Assembly (NCBI RefSeq): GCF_004193775.1
Contig: NC_041003.1
Span: 31,424,263 to 31,488,262 of the forward strand
DNA: 64,000 bases
Reading direction: 5' to 3'
Origin: Glycine soja
Taxonomy: Eukaryota; Streptophyta; Magnoliopsida; Fabales; Fabaceae
In this document: positions 45,941-58,607 of the stretch, one piece after another
Numbering within the stretch: position 1 is the first letter of the stretch
How the letters are laid out: the number at the start of each line of letters is the position of its first letter
Position numbers and translations under genes: made by a program
Notes under the pieces: generated by a model
What the model saw: only the letters and a program-made list of their open reading frames with translations
What the model was told of the DNA's origin: nothing
Database searches by the model: none

Positions 45941-46116
45941 TGATTTTTGTGACATTTTCATCCCTATGTGCCACGTAGGCTCTTTCATTAACGGTAACAG
46001 ATAAATGAATTTGTTGCACTTTTTTCACTTTCGGGGACTAAAATTTCAATTTTCATTTTTCAATGATGAATTTATCAGTGCTCTACACATTCAGTGATGA
46101 AAATAATTATTTACTC
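45941..46116 (-). repeat. Right terminal inverted repeat of the MULE
   Basis: Reverse complement begins GAGTAAATAATTATTTTCATC and includes CCCCGAAAGTGAAAAAAGTGC, matching the left end at 1467-1658. AT-rich flanks on both sides do not give a clear 9-bp duplication. Confidence 0.7.
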
Positions 46117-46647
46117 TATTTAAATACTATTCTTTATAGTTTTTATATAACGGATCTAATTTAATTTTTGGTGTGATTGAATCTGAACCATTGATGGGTA
46201 TCCTGTTTTGATTGGCTGTTGAGGAAGGGATATGAAAGAGCAACTTTTGGTTATTCACTGCAAGTGTAAAATTGGAGAGGTATCGTGTTCATCCAAATTC
46301 CCGCTCGATTTCTCCCCCTTGACACATAATATTTTCAAAAGTTTATCTCCATCAACACGTTACCTTTTCAAATTTAAGTTTCTACCACTGAACATAACCT
46401 CCTTCCCCCATCTTATCGTCTGTCATATCTCTGGGTTCGAGTTGCACCTTGGTCTCGTGGAGAAGAAGAATGACATGGACAAGGAGAATGAAGAGAGGGT
46501 TGGTGTTATACAAGATATTCAGAGCACAACCTATCACTGTTAATTTACATTCAAGTTCCTCGGCCTGGGGCAGCATGGACAATGGTTGGAGCGCCTCAGT
46601 CAAAACGACCATCGCCGTTTTGGTTATCTTCTTACTATGGTACTCAC
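46117..46647. other. Unassigned sequence before the copia element
   Basis: No family is recognised. A short + strand frame near 46574-46650 reads MDNGWSASVKTTIAVLVIF, a possible membrane segment, interrupted by the copia insertion at 46648. With nothing else to support it I do not call a gene. Confidence 0.3.
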
Positions 46648-47292
46648 TGTTGGTAAATATTTGTGTTTTAATTTAAAATTTATAAATATATATTAATTCC
46701 ATTTTATAAAATAAAATATTTATTTTATATTTTCTTAAGATTTTGTTTTAATGAGTCAACTAGTTTGTTATGTTTGTTGTGACAACTGTAAGTTGGTTTT
46801 CCAACGGTCATATTTCCAACGGTCATATTTTGTTGTTGCAAAATGCCTATATATTCTCTTTCCTCCTTTCTAAAAAGATGACAGAGCTACAGTCTCATCC
46901 CTTTCCTCCCAAAATTTTCTATTTCTTTTCTTATAAAATAATTTATTTCTTGAGAGTAAGAGCATTGGTGTTCATAAGGTTCGGGGATCCTTTCGCTGCA
47001 CACGATCGGAACCAATGAGTTGTCGTATCTTGGGAGAGGAGCGCAATCAAATTTTCCTACCAGTGCAGTGGGGCGTTTTCTCTCTAAGGATAGCGTTTAC
47101 GCGCTTCAACCCAGGCTATATCTTTCTTCCCTTAATTTTTTTCTTGTGTTTATTGTATGTTATAATGCATTATTCATGTGCTGTCAATTAAATTTAATTT
47201 GCTACTATTATTTTGTTATTTTGTTATTTAATTCAAGACTGTGCATCTTCTTCGTATTAATTTTCTTTCATTTTTATTTTATTTTTCTAACA
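46648..47292 (+). repeat. 5' LTR of the deleted copia element
   Basis: Runs from TGTTGG to CTAACA and includes the direct duplication CCAACGGTCATATTT near 46800-46830. As the upstream LTR it should hold the promoter. An apparent TATA-like CTATATATTC lies near 46850. Confidence 0.9.
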
Positions 47293-48030
47293 GTCTTAGA
47301 GAGAAAAATTGTTTTAGAGAGAAAAATAAGTTATCACTTTCTTCTTGCATAGTCTTTTCTGCAGTAGCATTTTATTTTACCAAAATATTTGTCATGAATA
47401 TGATTGACTCCCCTTTTAGTAAGTCTGAAAAATTAATGGATGAAGACACAATGTATTATGCTTCATTAAAAATGTTTTATTATATTATTTCATTTCCTTA
47501 AATTTTACATAAGTGAGAGATTGTTGAAAAATATTTTCTTATAATTTGAAATTTAAAATATATTTTCTTCATTAATGAAGGTTTTGAAGAGAAAATGCTT
47601 TTAGAATTAGTTTATGTGAAAAACTAAAAGCATACTTCTAATTTCATTCCTATATGATTAGAAAACTATCTTTTACTTGGTCAAATGATCCTGTGAACAC
47701 AAGTCTTTAAAATCAGGACATTTGTTGTTTGATTTTAAATTTTTATTGTTTTGTTGTTACATGTTGACTGATTGTCTCTTTATTTATAACTCATTGATAA
47801 AAGATAAGCCTGTGAAAATATAACACAAAAATAATAAAATAAACACTTTGGTGAAACTTTATATTTTGCATGTCGTATTCTTAAAAGAGTACCTTAAAAT
47901 TTTTTATGAGCTATGGAGAAAAAGAGAACCAAATCTGAAATATCTTAAAGTGTGGGGGTGTCTAGTAAAGGTTAATATCCCTATTAATAAGAAAAGGAAA
48001 ATTGAAAAAAAATATTAATTATATTTTGTT
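47293..48030. other. Internal non-coding stretch of the copia element
   Basis: AT-rich with no recognised coding text until the integrase scrap near 48036. Probably remnants of leader and deleted coding DNA. Confidence 0.4.
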
Positions 48031-48035
48031 GGATA

Positions 48036-49250
48036 TTTTTTACATAATACTACTTATAGATTCTTAGTTATTAATTCATAAGTATATGAAATTTCTAATG
48101 GTACTATTATGGAGTCTAAGATGTGACTTTCTTTGAAAATATTTTTTCTTGAAAAATAAATTGTTAAATCTTTGTATGGTTTGAAAAGCTCCAAAGCATT
48201 GACACAAAAGTTTGATTAAGTTATTCTTTTGTATGATTTTCAAATTAATGATAGTGATAAATATGTGTATGTGAAACAATTTGATGATAATAGATGTGTC
48301 ATTTTATGTTTGTATCGGGATGACATATTGATATTTGGTGGTAATATGCATTTCATAAATTATGTGAAGTCCTTATTGTTTAGAAACTTTGACATAAAAG
48401 ACCTTGGTCAAGTAGATGTGATTTTGGGAATTAAGCTTATAAAGAAAAATGATGGCATGACTTTTACCCAATCTTATTATGTTGAAAAGCTATTGAAGAA
48501 GTTTAATTATTTTGATGCGAAACATGCTTTTACTCCTTATGACTCATCCATGAAGTTAAAGAAAAATTTGAGTAAAGGAATTTCTTCACATAAATATTCT
48601 CAAAGTATCGGTTCTTTGTTGCATTTGACAAACTTCTCTAGGCCTGACATTGCATATGCAGTTGGTAGATTAGGAAGGTATACTAATAATCCTGATCATT
48701 CTCATTGGATTGCATTAGAAAGAGTTTTTAGATACTTAAAAGGAACCATCAATTATGGCATTCATTATACATGTTTTCCTGCATTGAGGGGTTTAATGAT
48801 GCAAATTGGATTTCTGATTTTGATGAAATAAATTGACAAGTGATTATGTCTTTGCTTTTTAGCTGGTTGTGCAGTATCATGAAAATCTACTAGACAAATT
48901 ATTATTTCACATGAAAGCAAAAATTATTGCTTTAAATACTGCTACTAGTGAGGCTGAATTTCTTAAAAATGTATTATGTGATTTGTCATTGTTAAATAAG
49001 CGTATACCTCCAATTCCAATGCATTGTGATAGTCAAATTGCCATATCTAAAGTAACAAGCAAAATTTTGATGAAAAAAGAAGACACTTAAGAGTGAGACA
49101 TAAGTCTATTAGAAATTTGATTTCTCATGGTGTCATTTCTCTTGACTTTGTCAGGTCATAAAATAATATTGCGGATCCACTTACAAAAAGGTTGACATGT
49201 CAACAAGTATTTGAGTCATCGAGGGGAATGAGATTAAAACTCATTATTTA
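48036..49250 (+). pseudogene. Copia integrase end, RT rear half and RNase H
   Basis: The scrap at 48036-48150 reads YRFLVINS-like and ISNGTIME-like words in broken frames (end of integrase). It is joined directly to RT text (SLYGLK-like at 48168) without the RT front half. The main frame 48229-48831 has DSDKYVYVKQFDDNRCVILC, YRDDILIFGG where YVDD is usual, KDLGQVDVILGIKLI and a thumb ending GIHYTC. RNase H follows: SEAEFLKNVLC, MHCDSQIAISKV and, in another frame, NNIADPLTKRL. Frameshifts and stops abound. The Arg in YRDD next to the catalytic aspartates is unusual. Confidence 0.85.
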
Positions 49251-49881
49251 GTTACAACAATGGACACCCGTCTCCGTGTGATTGGTGATCCCATGAATGG
49301 AGTTCAACGGGTAACAACGAAATTGTTTGTTAACTAAAGTACACCAAAATGAAATTTGGCGGAGTTGTTCCATTTCTCATTCCTATGACGAGGTGTATTA
49401 TAAATTGTGGCAATTTTAAGGTTGAGGTATTTATATATGTGTATTTTTGGTGGAAAAAAATACCTCTTAATGAATCCGATGACAATTATTGTAGGGGTGG
49501 GGGTCACAACTCACTCTTTGAGGATTCACCTAGTGAGTGTGGTGGTGGGGCCGCCACTGTGAGATATGGGCTAATCTCTAAGGGACACTCACGAAACAAG
49601 ATACAAGCGCAAGGCCGTGTAACGCGCTACCACTGATTAGAACCTAATTGAACACCAATATTGTAGGAGTTGTGTACTAAAGTCCGGTTAAAGAATATGT
49701 AGTTCAAGACAATCAAGTCACTACATTTTTCTCGGATGGAAGTTCATAAACACTAGGTATAAGGCTCAAACCCGGAAGGTTCCTTATACCGAAATACAAT
49801 ATCACATGTTCTTTCTCTTATGTTTTTATACAAATTATCTTTTAGAAAATATATTTTAAAATTTTAAATTATGTGGGGGAA

Positions 49882-50526
49882 TGTTGGTAAATATTTGTGT
49901 TTTAATTTAAAATTTATAAATATATATTAATTCCATTTTATAAAATAAAATATTTATTTTAGATTTTCTTAAGATTTTGTTTTAATGAGTCAACTAGTTT
50001 GTTATGTTTGTTGTGATAACTGTAAGTTGGTTTTTCAGCGGTCATATTTCCAACGGTCATATTTTGTTGTTGCAAAATGCCTATATATTCTCTTTCCTCC
50101 TTTCTAAAAAGATGACAGAGCTACAGTCTCATCCCTTCCTCCCAAAATTTTCTATTTCTTTTCTTATAAAATAATTTATTTCTTGAGAGTAAGAGCATTG
50201 GTGCTCATAAGGTTCGGGGATCCTTTCGCTGCACACGATCGGAACCAACGGGTTGTTGTATCTTGGGAGAGGAGCGCAATCAAATTTTCCTACCAGTGCA
50301 GTGAGGCGTTTTCTCTCTAAGGATAGCGTTTACGCGCTTCAACCCAGGCTATATCTTTCTTCCCTTAATTTTTTTTCTTGTGTTTATTGTATGTTATAAT
50401 GCATTATTCATGTGCTGTCAATTAAATTTAATTTGCTACTGTTATTTTGTTATTTTGTTATTTAATTCAAGACTGTGTATCTTCTTCGTATTTATTTTCT
50501 TTCATTTTTATTTTATTTTTCCTACA
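49882..50526 (+). repeat. 3' LTR of the deleted copia element
   Basis: Direct copy of 46648-47292, same length, ending CCTACA at 50526. Confidence 0.9.
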
Positions 50527-50531
50527 CTCAC

Positions 50532-53500
50532 AGCTCACAAGTCACACGGACATTCCCCTCTCTCTCTCTCTCTTCCATTTATATTTCAAGCACATTTTTT
50601 TTCTCAAAGAAAAGCAAAAACGTATTGCTGAAATAATTTATTTTCAATCAATTATCATTATTTAATTTAGTTTGTTTATTGTTACAGGATTGGTGTTAGG
50701 AATGACTGAGTCATTAGTTTCTAATTTGTGATTATTTGTGCTTCATCTCTTCATTATGAAGATTGTATTTCTATTCTCCAATGTAGACACGATAGCCAAC
50801 TATTCATAGTTAAGAATGTAAAATCATAGAATGTTGCATTTCATATTACTTCTCTTGAATGGATTCACTATGTGTATTTGGTTGTCATTTGTTGTGATAT
50901 CCTTCCTTTTATTATGCTCTCAATTTTCGTTATGGTTATTTATTTATTTTTTAATATTATTAACATATTGTAGTAAGGAAATAAATGGAATATACTGTCT
51001 ATGTAGGGTTGGTTCCAACTACTTTAACAATCAGAGTTTCACTCACTGAACGTGGAAAATGAAGATGCAGAAAGCCTGGGTATGTGCTTCTTTGTATATA
51101 AATGTTTGTCATATTGTGGTTATGATTAATTTTGGATCTCTTTTAGATAAAATTATCAGCTAGAAAGACTAAAGCTGTATTTAAACCTCTATTTAAATAT
51201 ATTCATAAATGTTTTTTTTCTGTCGTGTGGTAGTTCTATCCCGTGTGATTTTGCAACTAATATTTATATACAAAGAATGAAAGAAATTACCTTTCAAATT
51301 CTTCTTATGACTAAAACAAAAACCCATACTAGCTTTGACACTACCAGTAAAACATCTAATATTAGCTTTGAAATGTATATGCCCGCTATTAACTCCAAAA
51401 TGACTTTCCAAGGCAAGTCCATCTTATTTAGTTAAAATATGAAAGAACAACAAAATAGAGTGTGTGGTCCTCAATGTATTCCAATACTAAGTGTATGTTA
51501 TTGTTATATTGGCAAACTTCTGACTTTGACAAGAAGCATAAAACATCTAAATGTTAGCTTTGAAATCTATATTCCCGTCATTCACTCCAAAACAGCCTTA
51601 AATGCAAGATCCTCTCATACTAGCGAAGTTATAGCTTTGACACTTGAACTAAAACATCTAATCTAATATTACTTTTGAAACTAAAGTTAAGATCGAAGTT
51701 CCAAACAACTCTAATCTGCAGAATGAAAGCTTTTAAATCTAATATTAACTATCTCAGCAGTAGTTGTTTGAAGTTTGCACCTTAGACATTTAAGATCTTC
51801 CTTTTGATTTTTATTCAGTGTCATTCTAGTTATTATAATTTCATATAGCTTATTCTTTTGTATTATGTCCTTTATTTATGGGCTAATCATGATAATTACG
51901 TGTGTGGCTCAGAATAGGCACGTCTGCAGGATGCACAAAAAGGAGAGAGTGTGGCAACTAAGAAATCAGGGGATATATATTGGTTGGAGCTAGGTGGCAG
52001 TTTGTATACAGAGATGTGATTCACCTTGTGACATCAGGTTTCGTGGAGGAACCCATTGCCTCCTTTTTTATTTATTGCTTTAGGAATGGTAGCAGTCCTA
52101 TGGTGCTTCAAGTGTATTTAAGGGTGCCTATATGATGCAGAATCATAAAACTTGTCTATAGCTTGATGCGGAATAATTTTGTATTTAAGGGTGCCTATAT
52201 GATGCAATGGACAATTCATCAATTTGGTCCATGTATTTAGTTATTTGAACATGATTGTAATAATATCATGGGATAAGGCAAGATGATTACCTTGGATGGC
52301 CTAATATGCTCATTATAGGACCCTCATATTGTGGACAGGATCAAATACGGATGCAACATTATTTGTATTGAGCTTTGGGATTGGAGTTTCATGTTAAGAC
52401 AATGGTGGTCATACTCACTTATGGGGGTTCGGTTACTAGGGGATCAAAATGGAAGTGATGACATTTCAATGAGAGTTGAGTCTCTTATGATTGCTAGGAG
52501 CCATGATTAATTTGCAAAATTGCCTTGGAGACATATATAAACCTTTGCTGTGAGGAATTTTGGAGTTTTATTCTATTAGGTCGTCTATTTTCTTATTATT
52601 ACATTATTAGCCGTTTTTTGGTTGTATCTTCTTTAGCACATCTTTGGGCAGCACAGTATCTTTTACATTTATTTGCTTGGGTTTGCCATTGAGCACATCT
52701 TGCGCTTTATGCAAAACTTTTTCACTTTTTTTTTAATAAATTCCAAACAAAGTCCAATTTGTTCAGTACTTTCCTTATTAAATATATATTTTATTTATAA
52801 AGTTTGATTATGTAAAGTTTGATGATGTAAAGTATGATCGAATATTAACTATTTTGCAATGCAATTATATTTTACATAAATATTGAAGGTTAAATTTTCA
52901 CATTTTTTTAAAAATATAGAAAGATCATAAAGATATTTTTCAACTTTAATATCACAATATGTTTTTCATTTTTATTAGCTTTTTTATTTGGTTATTAAGT
53001 TAACCATTGCTATCTTGAGGGTGCGTCCCGTGGTTGATTTATTGAGAATTTCGTCACATGATCCCTTTTTTTTAATTATAGTAAAATATTTACATGTTTT
53101 ATCAATTGCTATATGTATGTCACTATTGAACATAAAATGATAACGTTAATAATCTTACAATATCTGTGGACTAACTTTTAAATCAAAATTAATTTAATAA
53201 ATATGTTATAATTAAACATTTAGAAGCTTGGCTACAACTTATAATTTTTTTAAAAATCTAAATTATACTTAAAGAATAAAATTATAAATGTTTTAAAACT
53301 TGTCAATTTTTTAACTATATTGTTTACTTATTTCAATAACAGTTTAATGGTATTTCATGTAGCGAAAATTTAAAACAATAATGAAATTTTAAATATTTTT
53401 TAAAATACAATTGAGACCTCACAATAAATAAAGATAATGTATAATAAAATATGATAATATTTTAATATGAAATATCGTGAAAATTTCATGAACACAACTT

Positions 53501-53645
53501 AATGAGAAAAATATATAATATTATCGTTAATTTTTAAATGACACTATCTATAGATAAGTTAAACTCAAAGTAAACAATAATTTCTAATTATATTTAATAT
53601 ATTTTTATTACAATTTTATAATAAATAATTTGTTAAAGTTATATT
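50532..53645. other. Intergenic stretch, no gene seen
   Basis: AT-rich. Items noticed: a TC microsatellite at about 50557-50572 and a perfect 27-base direct repeat at 52113-52139 and 52180-52206. The short open frames, 60-75 codons, show no family resemblance. Spliced non-coding RNA or remnants of a gene cannot be excluded. Confidence 0.4.
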
Positions 53646-54295
53646 CATATAATTTAATAATTCATGATCGGGCGTAGCACGGGTAAAAACAATAGTAATG
53701 GGCAAAAAGACAAAATCGATTATGGGCTTCACTCCGGCATATAATCGAGTAGGAGAAAAAAGACAAAATCGATCATGAACAAAAAGGCTGATTAATTATA
53801 TGAACTAAGTAAACCCAAAGGCTGATTAATTATATGACCATAAAATTGATTAACAAGATTAAATAATAATTATTGGAAAAAACATATTCAACAACAATTT
53901 TTAGTCACATTCAAAGACGACATTCAAAGACGATTTCAGTCTTGACTTTTCATGATAATTCTTAAAAAAATTCGTCTTAGAATATATATTTTTTTCTAAG
54001 ATAATTTTTTAAAGAACTGTCTTAGAATATCTTTTAAAAAAATAAAAATTATAATAAAATAATAAAAAAGAAAAATTCTAATAAAATAATAAAAAATGTT
54101 AATAACAAAAATTCTATATCAGTTCTAATAAAATAAAAAAAAGGGAAATTTTAATAAAATTTTAAGAAAAATACCATTATAAATTTGAACAGGGACTTAA
54201 ACACTAAAAAACAATAGACCAGTAGCACACGCGTCATTTTCCATGTTATTAAGAACAAAAAAATGCAGAAGTAATTTGAATATTACATCTTACAC
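53646..54295. other. AT-rich stretch with possible TE ends
   Basis: A GC-rich word CGGGCGTAGCACGGG at 53669-53683 stands alone in very AT-rich DNA and resembles the conserved start of some Helitrons read on the minus strand. From about 53866, ATTGGAAAAAACATATTCAAC and words such as CATTCAAAGACGA, TTCGTCTTAGAATAT and CTGTCTTAGAATAT recall Tgm-type CACTA subterminal repeats. Neither has a verified partner end. Confidence 0.35.
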
Positions 54296-55171
54296 GGTCA
54301 TGAATCTTCTTCTCTAATCTTTTCAATGATTTGGCAACACAATCTATAGTTGCCTGCAATAAAAAGCAATTCCATAAGGGTCAATATAGGTCAAAGATGA
54401 ATCTATTTTCCCCCGGTTCTTTAAATTACAAATGTTCAGATGTTTCTTTAATTTAGGCATCCAAGGGTAAGAGCAGAAACCCTGTAATAAAAGTTAAAGT
54501 GTGCATTAAAGAAAAAACTTACTAGAACAATAAATTCTCCATCCTGCAGTCTCTGAATTCCACCTACCCTTATGAAATCGGAGGCATTATCCTAAGGGTC
54601 AAAATAAAATAAATGGCCCATAAACAGAGAATAGTTAATTAAGTCTCAACGTAACAAATTTTTAAGCAATTAAGACAGAAGATCTTCATTTCATTTGAAT
54701 TCTGAGTTATATCATACCTCATTATCTGCAAGGCCATAAAGAGCAAAAGCGGCATTATGTTGCAAAGGGCCATTTTTTGAGTCAAGAAGCTTGAGCAGCG
54801 GCACTAAGCCACCATTGTGTGCAATACCAGCCTAGTTATGTGGGTCACGAAAATGCAAAGATGGAAATGCATTGAATGTGTTACAGATCCAAAAACTGTT
54901 ATGCAGAGAAGAAAATACAAAGTTATTTCCAAGGATATAATGGCAACTTTAAATTCCCAACTAATGCAAGTGAATTGTAAACAAGGAAAAAAAATTATCT
55001 AGGCCAATCTCCCTAATGCAAAAGCTGACATTTCCCTGAGCTGTACATCAGGAGACTGAAGCATCTCTATCAAAGGTTGGACAACACCTGTCTGTACAAT
55101 GTGAACCTAAAAAGACCAAGGGTAACAAACAGTAAAAAATAAGGGACACAAAAGATAATATATGATGCATC

Positions 55172-55428
55172 TGTTGGAACAAGTAAAGCTCTTCACACAT
55201 ACTCACACTATGCACTCACTCACTCTATGTTAGAGAATAAGAGAGGATGAAAGAATTGATTGAGAAAATAGAGGGAACTTAGAATTCTGAATAAAACTTC
55301 TACACTCTTTTTTTTTCATACATGATCACTATTATTTTTATACACTGCACATATAGCTATAACAACCTTCATAGCTGTCAAACTAACTAACTCTTAACTA
55401 ACTAACTGAATTACAGCATACATCAACA
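55172..55428 (-). repeat. 3' LTR of the copia element
   Basis: 257 bp, ending CATCAACA. It contains an extra block of about 29 bases (TTTTTTTCATACATGATC and following) absent from the other LTR. Confidence 0.9.
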
Positions 55429-55435
55429 TCCCTCC

Positions 55436-57380
55436 TTAATTCAGATTTATCAAGGATGTCACTCCTAACTTGTCTCTCAATTCCTTGAACTTGATAGACT
55501 TCAATGGCTTAGTTAGTATGTCTGCAACTTGATCTTCAGACCTACAAAACTCCAATTCAAGTTTCTCCTTACTCACTTGATCATGCAGGAAATGAAACTT
55601 GGTTTCAATATATTTACTCCTGCCATGTGCCACAGGATGCTTAGCTAAATAATTGCTGATTTGTTATCCATCAACAACCTCATAGGACTGCAATTTCTCA
55701 AGTTTAGTTCTTCCATTAAAGCTTCCAGCCATAGAGCTTGACAGGCTGCCATAGCAGCAGCAATATATTCTGCTTCACATGTTGACAAAGCAACTACACT
55801 CTGCTTCTTTGAGCACCAAGAGATTGGTGATGTTCCAAATTTGAAAACATAAACAGTAGTGCTTTTCCTATCATCCTTATCATCACACCAATCTGAATCA
55901 CTATAACCAAACACTTCTCCTTTTATATTCTTCTGACTGTAAGGATATAAAATGCCAAGATCCAATGTTCCTTTCACATACCTCAAAATCCTCTTTGTTG
56001 TCAGGAAGTGAGGTGTCTTTGGTTTCTCCATAAACCTGCTCATCAACCCAACACAATAGGCAATATCAGGTCTGGTGTTACATAGGTACCTCAATGAACC
56101 TACAATTTGCTTGTACAAGGTAGGATCAACTTCTTTCTCATCCCCATCTATTTGCAGCTTAATTCCAGTTTCAGTTGGTGTGATAACAGAATTGCAATCC
56201 ATCATATTGAACCTCTTTAGGATGTCTTCTGCATACTTCTTTTGATGCATGAAAATCTCTTTACTGGTAGAAACAAATTCAATACCCAGGAAGTATGATA
56301 GTTCACCAAGACCAGACATCTCAAATTCATCCATTATTCTTCCTTTGAACACTCTTATATCTTCTTTACTACTGCCAGTCACTAGCAAATCATCTACATA
56401 GAGACATATTATCAAAAACTCACCAGAATCTGTGTTTCTGACATAAATTCCATGCTCAGTATTGCACTTGGTGAAATTCTGCTGGACTAGGAAGCTATCA
56501 ATTTTCATATTCCAAGCTCTAGGAGCCTGCTTGAGGCCATATAGTACCTTATTCAACTTGTAGACTTTATCCTCTTGTCCTGCAACTACATAACCAGGTG
56601 GTTGAGTTATGTAGACTTCTTCTTCTAGTGGCCCATTCAAAAATGCTAACTTCACATCCAGTTGATATAGAGACCAGTTTCTGTTGCAAGCAGTTGTCAT
56701 AATGAGCCTAACAGTTTCAAGTCTTGCAACTGGAGTGAAAACCTCATTGTAATCCAAGCCATGTTTTGCAGAAATCCCCTTGCTACTAATCTTGCCTTAT
56801 ACTTGGACACATCTCCATTAGGCTTTACTTTAGTCTTATAGACCCACTTCACATCAATTGGTCTTTTTCCTTGAGGCAAATGGACTAACTCCCAAGTCTG
56901 ATTCTTCTCAATTGATCTTCTTTCTTCTTCTATAGCTGCTCTCCATTGTGAACTTTGTGAGGCTTCATCATGACTCATTGGTTCTGATTCAACAAGTAGA
57001 GCAAAGTGCACAAAATCCCCTTCTGCAGTGATTGCTGTATCAGGATACAATTCATTATCTCTAAGTGTTTGTGGTACTTGTCTCTCTCTTTGTGACCTTC
57101 TGAGTTGCTCTCCACATGATGGTGCATCCTCTTCACTTTGTTTGTCTTCAAGGTTCACAATCATTTTTCTTTCACCATTGTCAACAACATTTATTTCACA
57201 ATTCCAGCCCTTTGTTTCATCTATCAAAACATCTCTGCTAATCATAACCTTCCTCATTCTAGGATCATACAGCTTGTAGGCACCAGTTGGATGATATCCA
57301 ATGAGTATCATTGGTTCAACCTTGTCATCAAGTTTTTTTTCTGTTATGCTCAGGCACATGCCTAAAACACAGTGAACCAA
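55436..57380 (-). pseudogene. Copia reverse transcriptase and RNase H
   Basis: The front piece (56697-57380) holds the integrase tail and the RT start, QWRAAIEEERRSIEKNQTWE and VSKYKARLVARGF. After a frameshift near 56750, 55645-56757 reads YNEVFTPVARLETVRL, YQLDVKLAFLNGPLEEEVYI, LYGLKQAPRAW, the YVDD box (CLYVDDLLVTG) and RNase H with DSDWCDDKDDRKSTT and STCEAEYIAA. A second frameshift after DNKSAI leads to the last piece, 55436-55633 (HGRSKYIETKFHFLHDQV and VADILTKPL). All catalytic residues I can see are retained, so only a few lesions disable it. Confidence 0.9.
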
Positions 57381-58547
57381 ATATTCTTAAATGACTCACA
57401 CTAGGTTTCTTTTCTGACCATGCTTCTTCAGGTGTGTATCTCTGCAATCTCTTAGTGGGACACCTGTTTAGAATATACACAGCAGTAGAAGTTGCCTCTC
57501 CCAAAAAATAATGAGGCATTCCCTTCCCTTTCATCATGCTCCTGGCCATGTTCAAAATAGTTTTGTTTCTTCTCTCAACAACACCATTATGCTGAGGTGT
57601 ATATGGAGATGTCACTTCATGAATTATCCCCTCTTCATCACAAAATACTTGAAATTCATGCGAGTTAAACTCATCACCTTCATCTGTTCTAAGCACTTTG
57701 ATTACCTTATCACTTTGCTTTTCACTCAACAGCTTAAACTTCTTAAAAATGTTAGACACTTCACTTTTCTGCTTAATGAAATAGATCCACATTTTTCTAG
57801 TAAATTCATCAATGAATGACACAAAGTAACTGTTACCTCCAAGGGATTTCACTTCAAAAGGACCACACACATCATAATAGATCACTTCAAGCTTTCTTTT
57901 GGATCTGATTGGAATTTCTGACTTGCAGAATTCCTTGGTTGCTTTGACACACAACACTCAACACACAATTGTTTTGGTATCTCAATTTGGGGAAGACCAT
58001 GAACCATTTTCTTACTTTTCAATTCAGTTAAACTCCTGAAATTTAGATGACCAAACCTGTGATGCCTCATCCTGCTTTCATCACTTATAGAAGCAGCCAA
58101 GCATTGAAATTCTGCAATCTGAATTCCAATCTTGAATGTTTTGTTTCTTAACAAAGAGGCCTTTAGGATCAGCCTCCTCTTGCTGTCAAATATCTTCATT
58201 TGACTGTCCTCCATCTGCATTGAGTAGCCCTTTTCTAGCAACTGTCCCAAACTTAGCAAATTATTCTTCATATTGGGAACATATAACACATCATTGATAA
58301 ATGAGTGTTGTCCATCCTTCCTCTGAATCATCACCTTTCCAATGCTTTCTGCAGTTACAGAGCTGTTATTTGCAAACTTGATCTTGCTCTTCACCTTATA
58401 ATCAATGTTTACAAACCACTCTCTATGTCCAGTCATGTGATTGGAACAACCTGTGTCAAGATACCACAGATTAACATTGTCTTCTTCTGAGTTTGTTGTT
58501 TCCATTAGCAACACTTTATCAGAGTCAGAATCCTCATCTTGTGTCAA
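57328..58547 (-). pseudogene. Copia protease and integrase
   Basis: The protease motif WYLDTGCSNHMTG (about 58440-58460) is followed by the pre-integrase zinc region (RHHRFGHLNFRSL and CVECC) and, after a frameshift near 57920, the integrase core: [20 protein letters not shown] and [17 protein letters not shown] with the D, D, E triad. The core ends HVPEHNRKK, where a run of T at 57332-57339 causes a shift into the next frame. Homopolymer slippage is the simplest cause of that lesion. Confidence 0.88.
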
Positions 58548-58607
58548 TAGAGCCTCATCTGCATTTCTTGGAACCCTTTTATTTCTGCATTCATCTGCAA
58601 AATGTCC

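Larger units (their letters stand above)
1467..46116 (-). mobile_element. Mutator-like element (MULE) shattered by nested insertions
   Basis: Two inverted related ends, 1467-1658 and 45941-46116, enclose MULE transposase pieces that all lie on the minus strand in the right order: N-terminal part at 42747-43820, rear of the catalytic region plus SWIM finger at 8871-9574, C-terminal tail at 2160-2984. About 40 kb of other elements separates them. Long terminal inverted repeats of roughly 200 bp are typical of MULEs. The middle of the transposase, with the first catalytic aspartates, is not found between the pieces and is presumably deleted. I could not find a clean 9-bp target duplication, so the two ends could instead belong to two related MULEs. 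That these are one element is an inference, though several independent features agree. Confidence 0.6.
46648..50526 (+). mobile_element. Internally deleted copia element
   Basis: Two 645-bp LTRs (46648-47292, 49882-50526) begin TGTTGGTAAATATTTG and differ at about 13 positions by eye. The duplication CTCAC is perfect (46643-46647, 50527-50531). A polypurine tract GTGGGGGAA precedes the right LTR. Only the end of integrase, the rear half of RT and RNase H remain, and gag and protease are gone. I find no normal tRNA-Met site after the left LTR, so the deletion or mutation may extend to the primer site. Confidence 0.92.

Noticed and set aside
46449..46676. Possible small membrane protein MDNGWSASVKTTIAVLVIF
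   Set aside because: No family match. Short, and its end runs into the copia LTR; a chance hydrophobic stretch is as likely.
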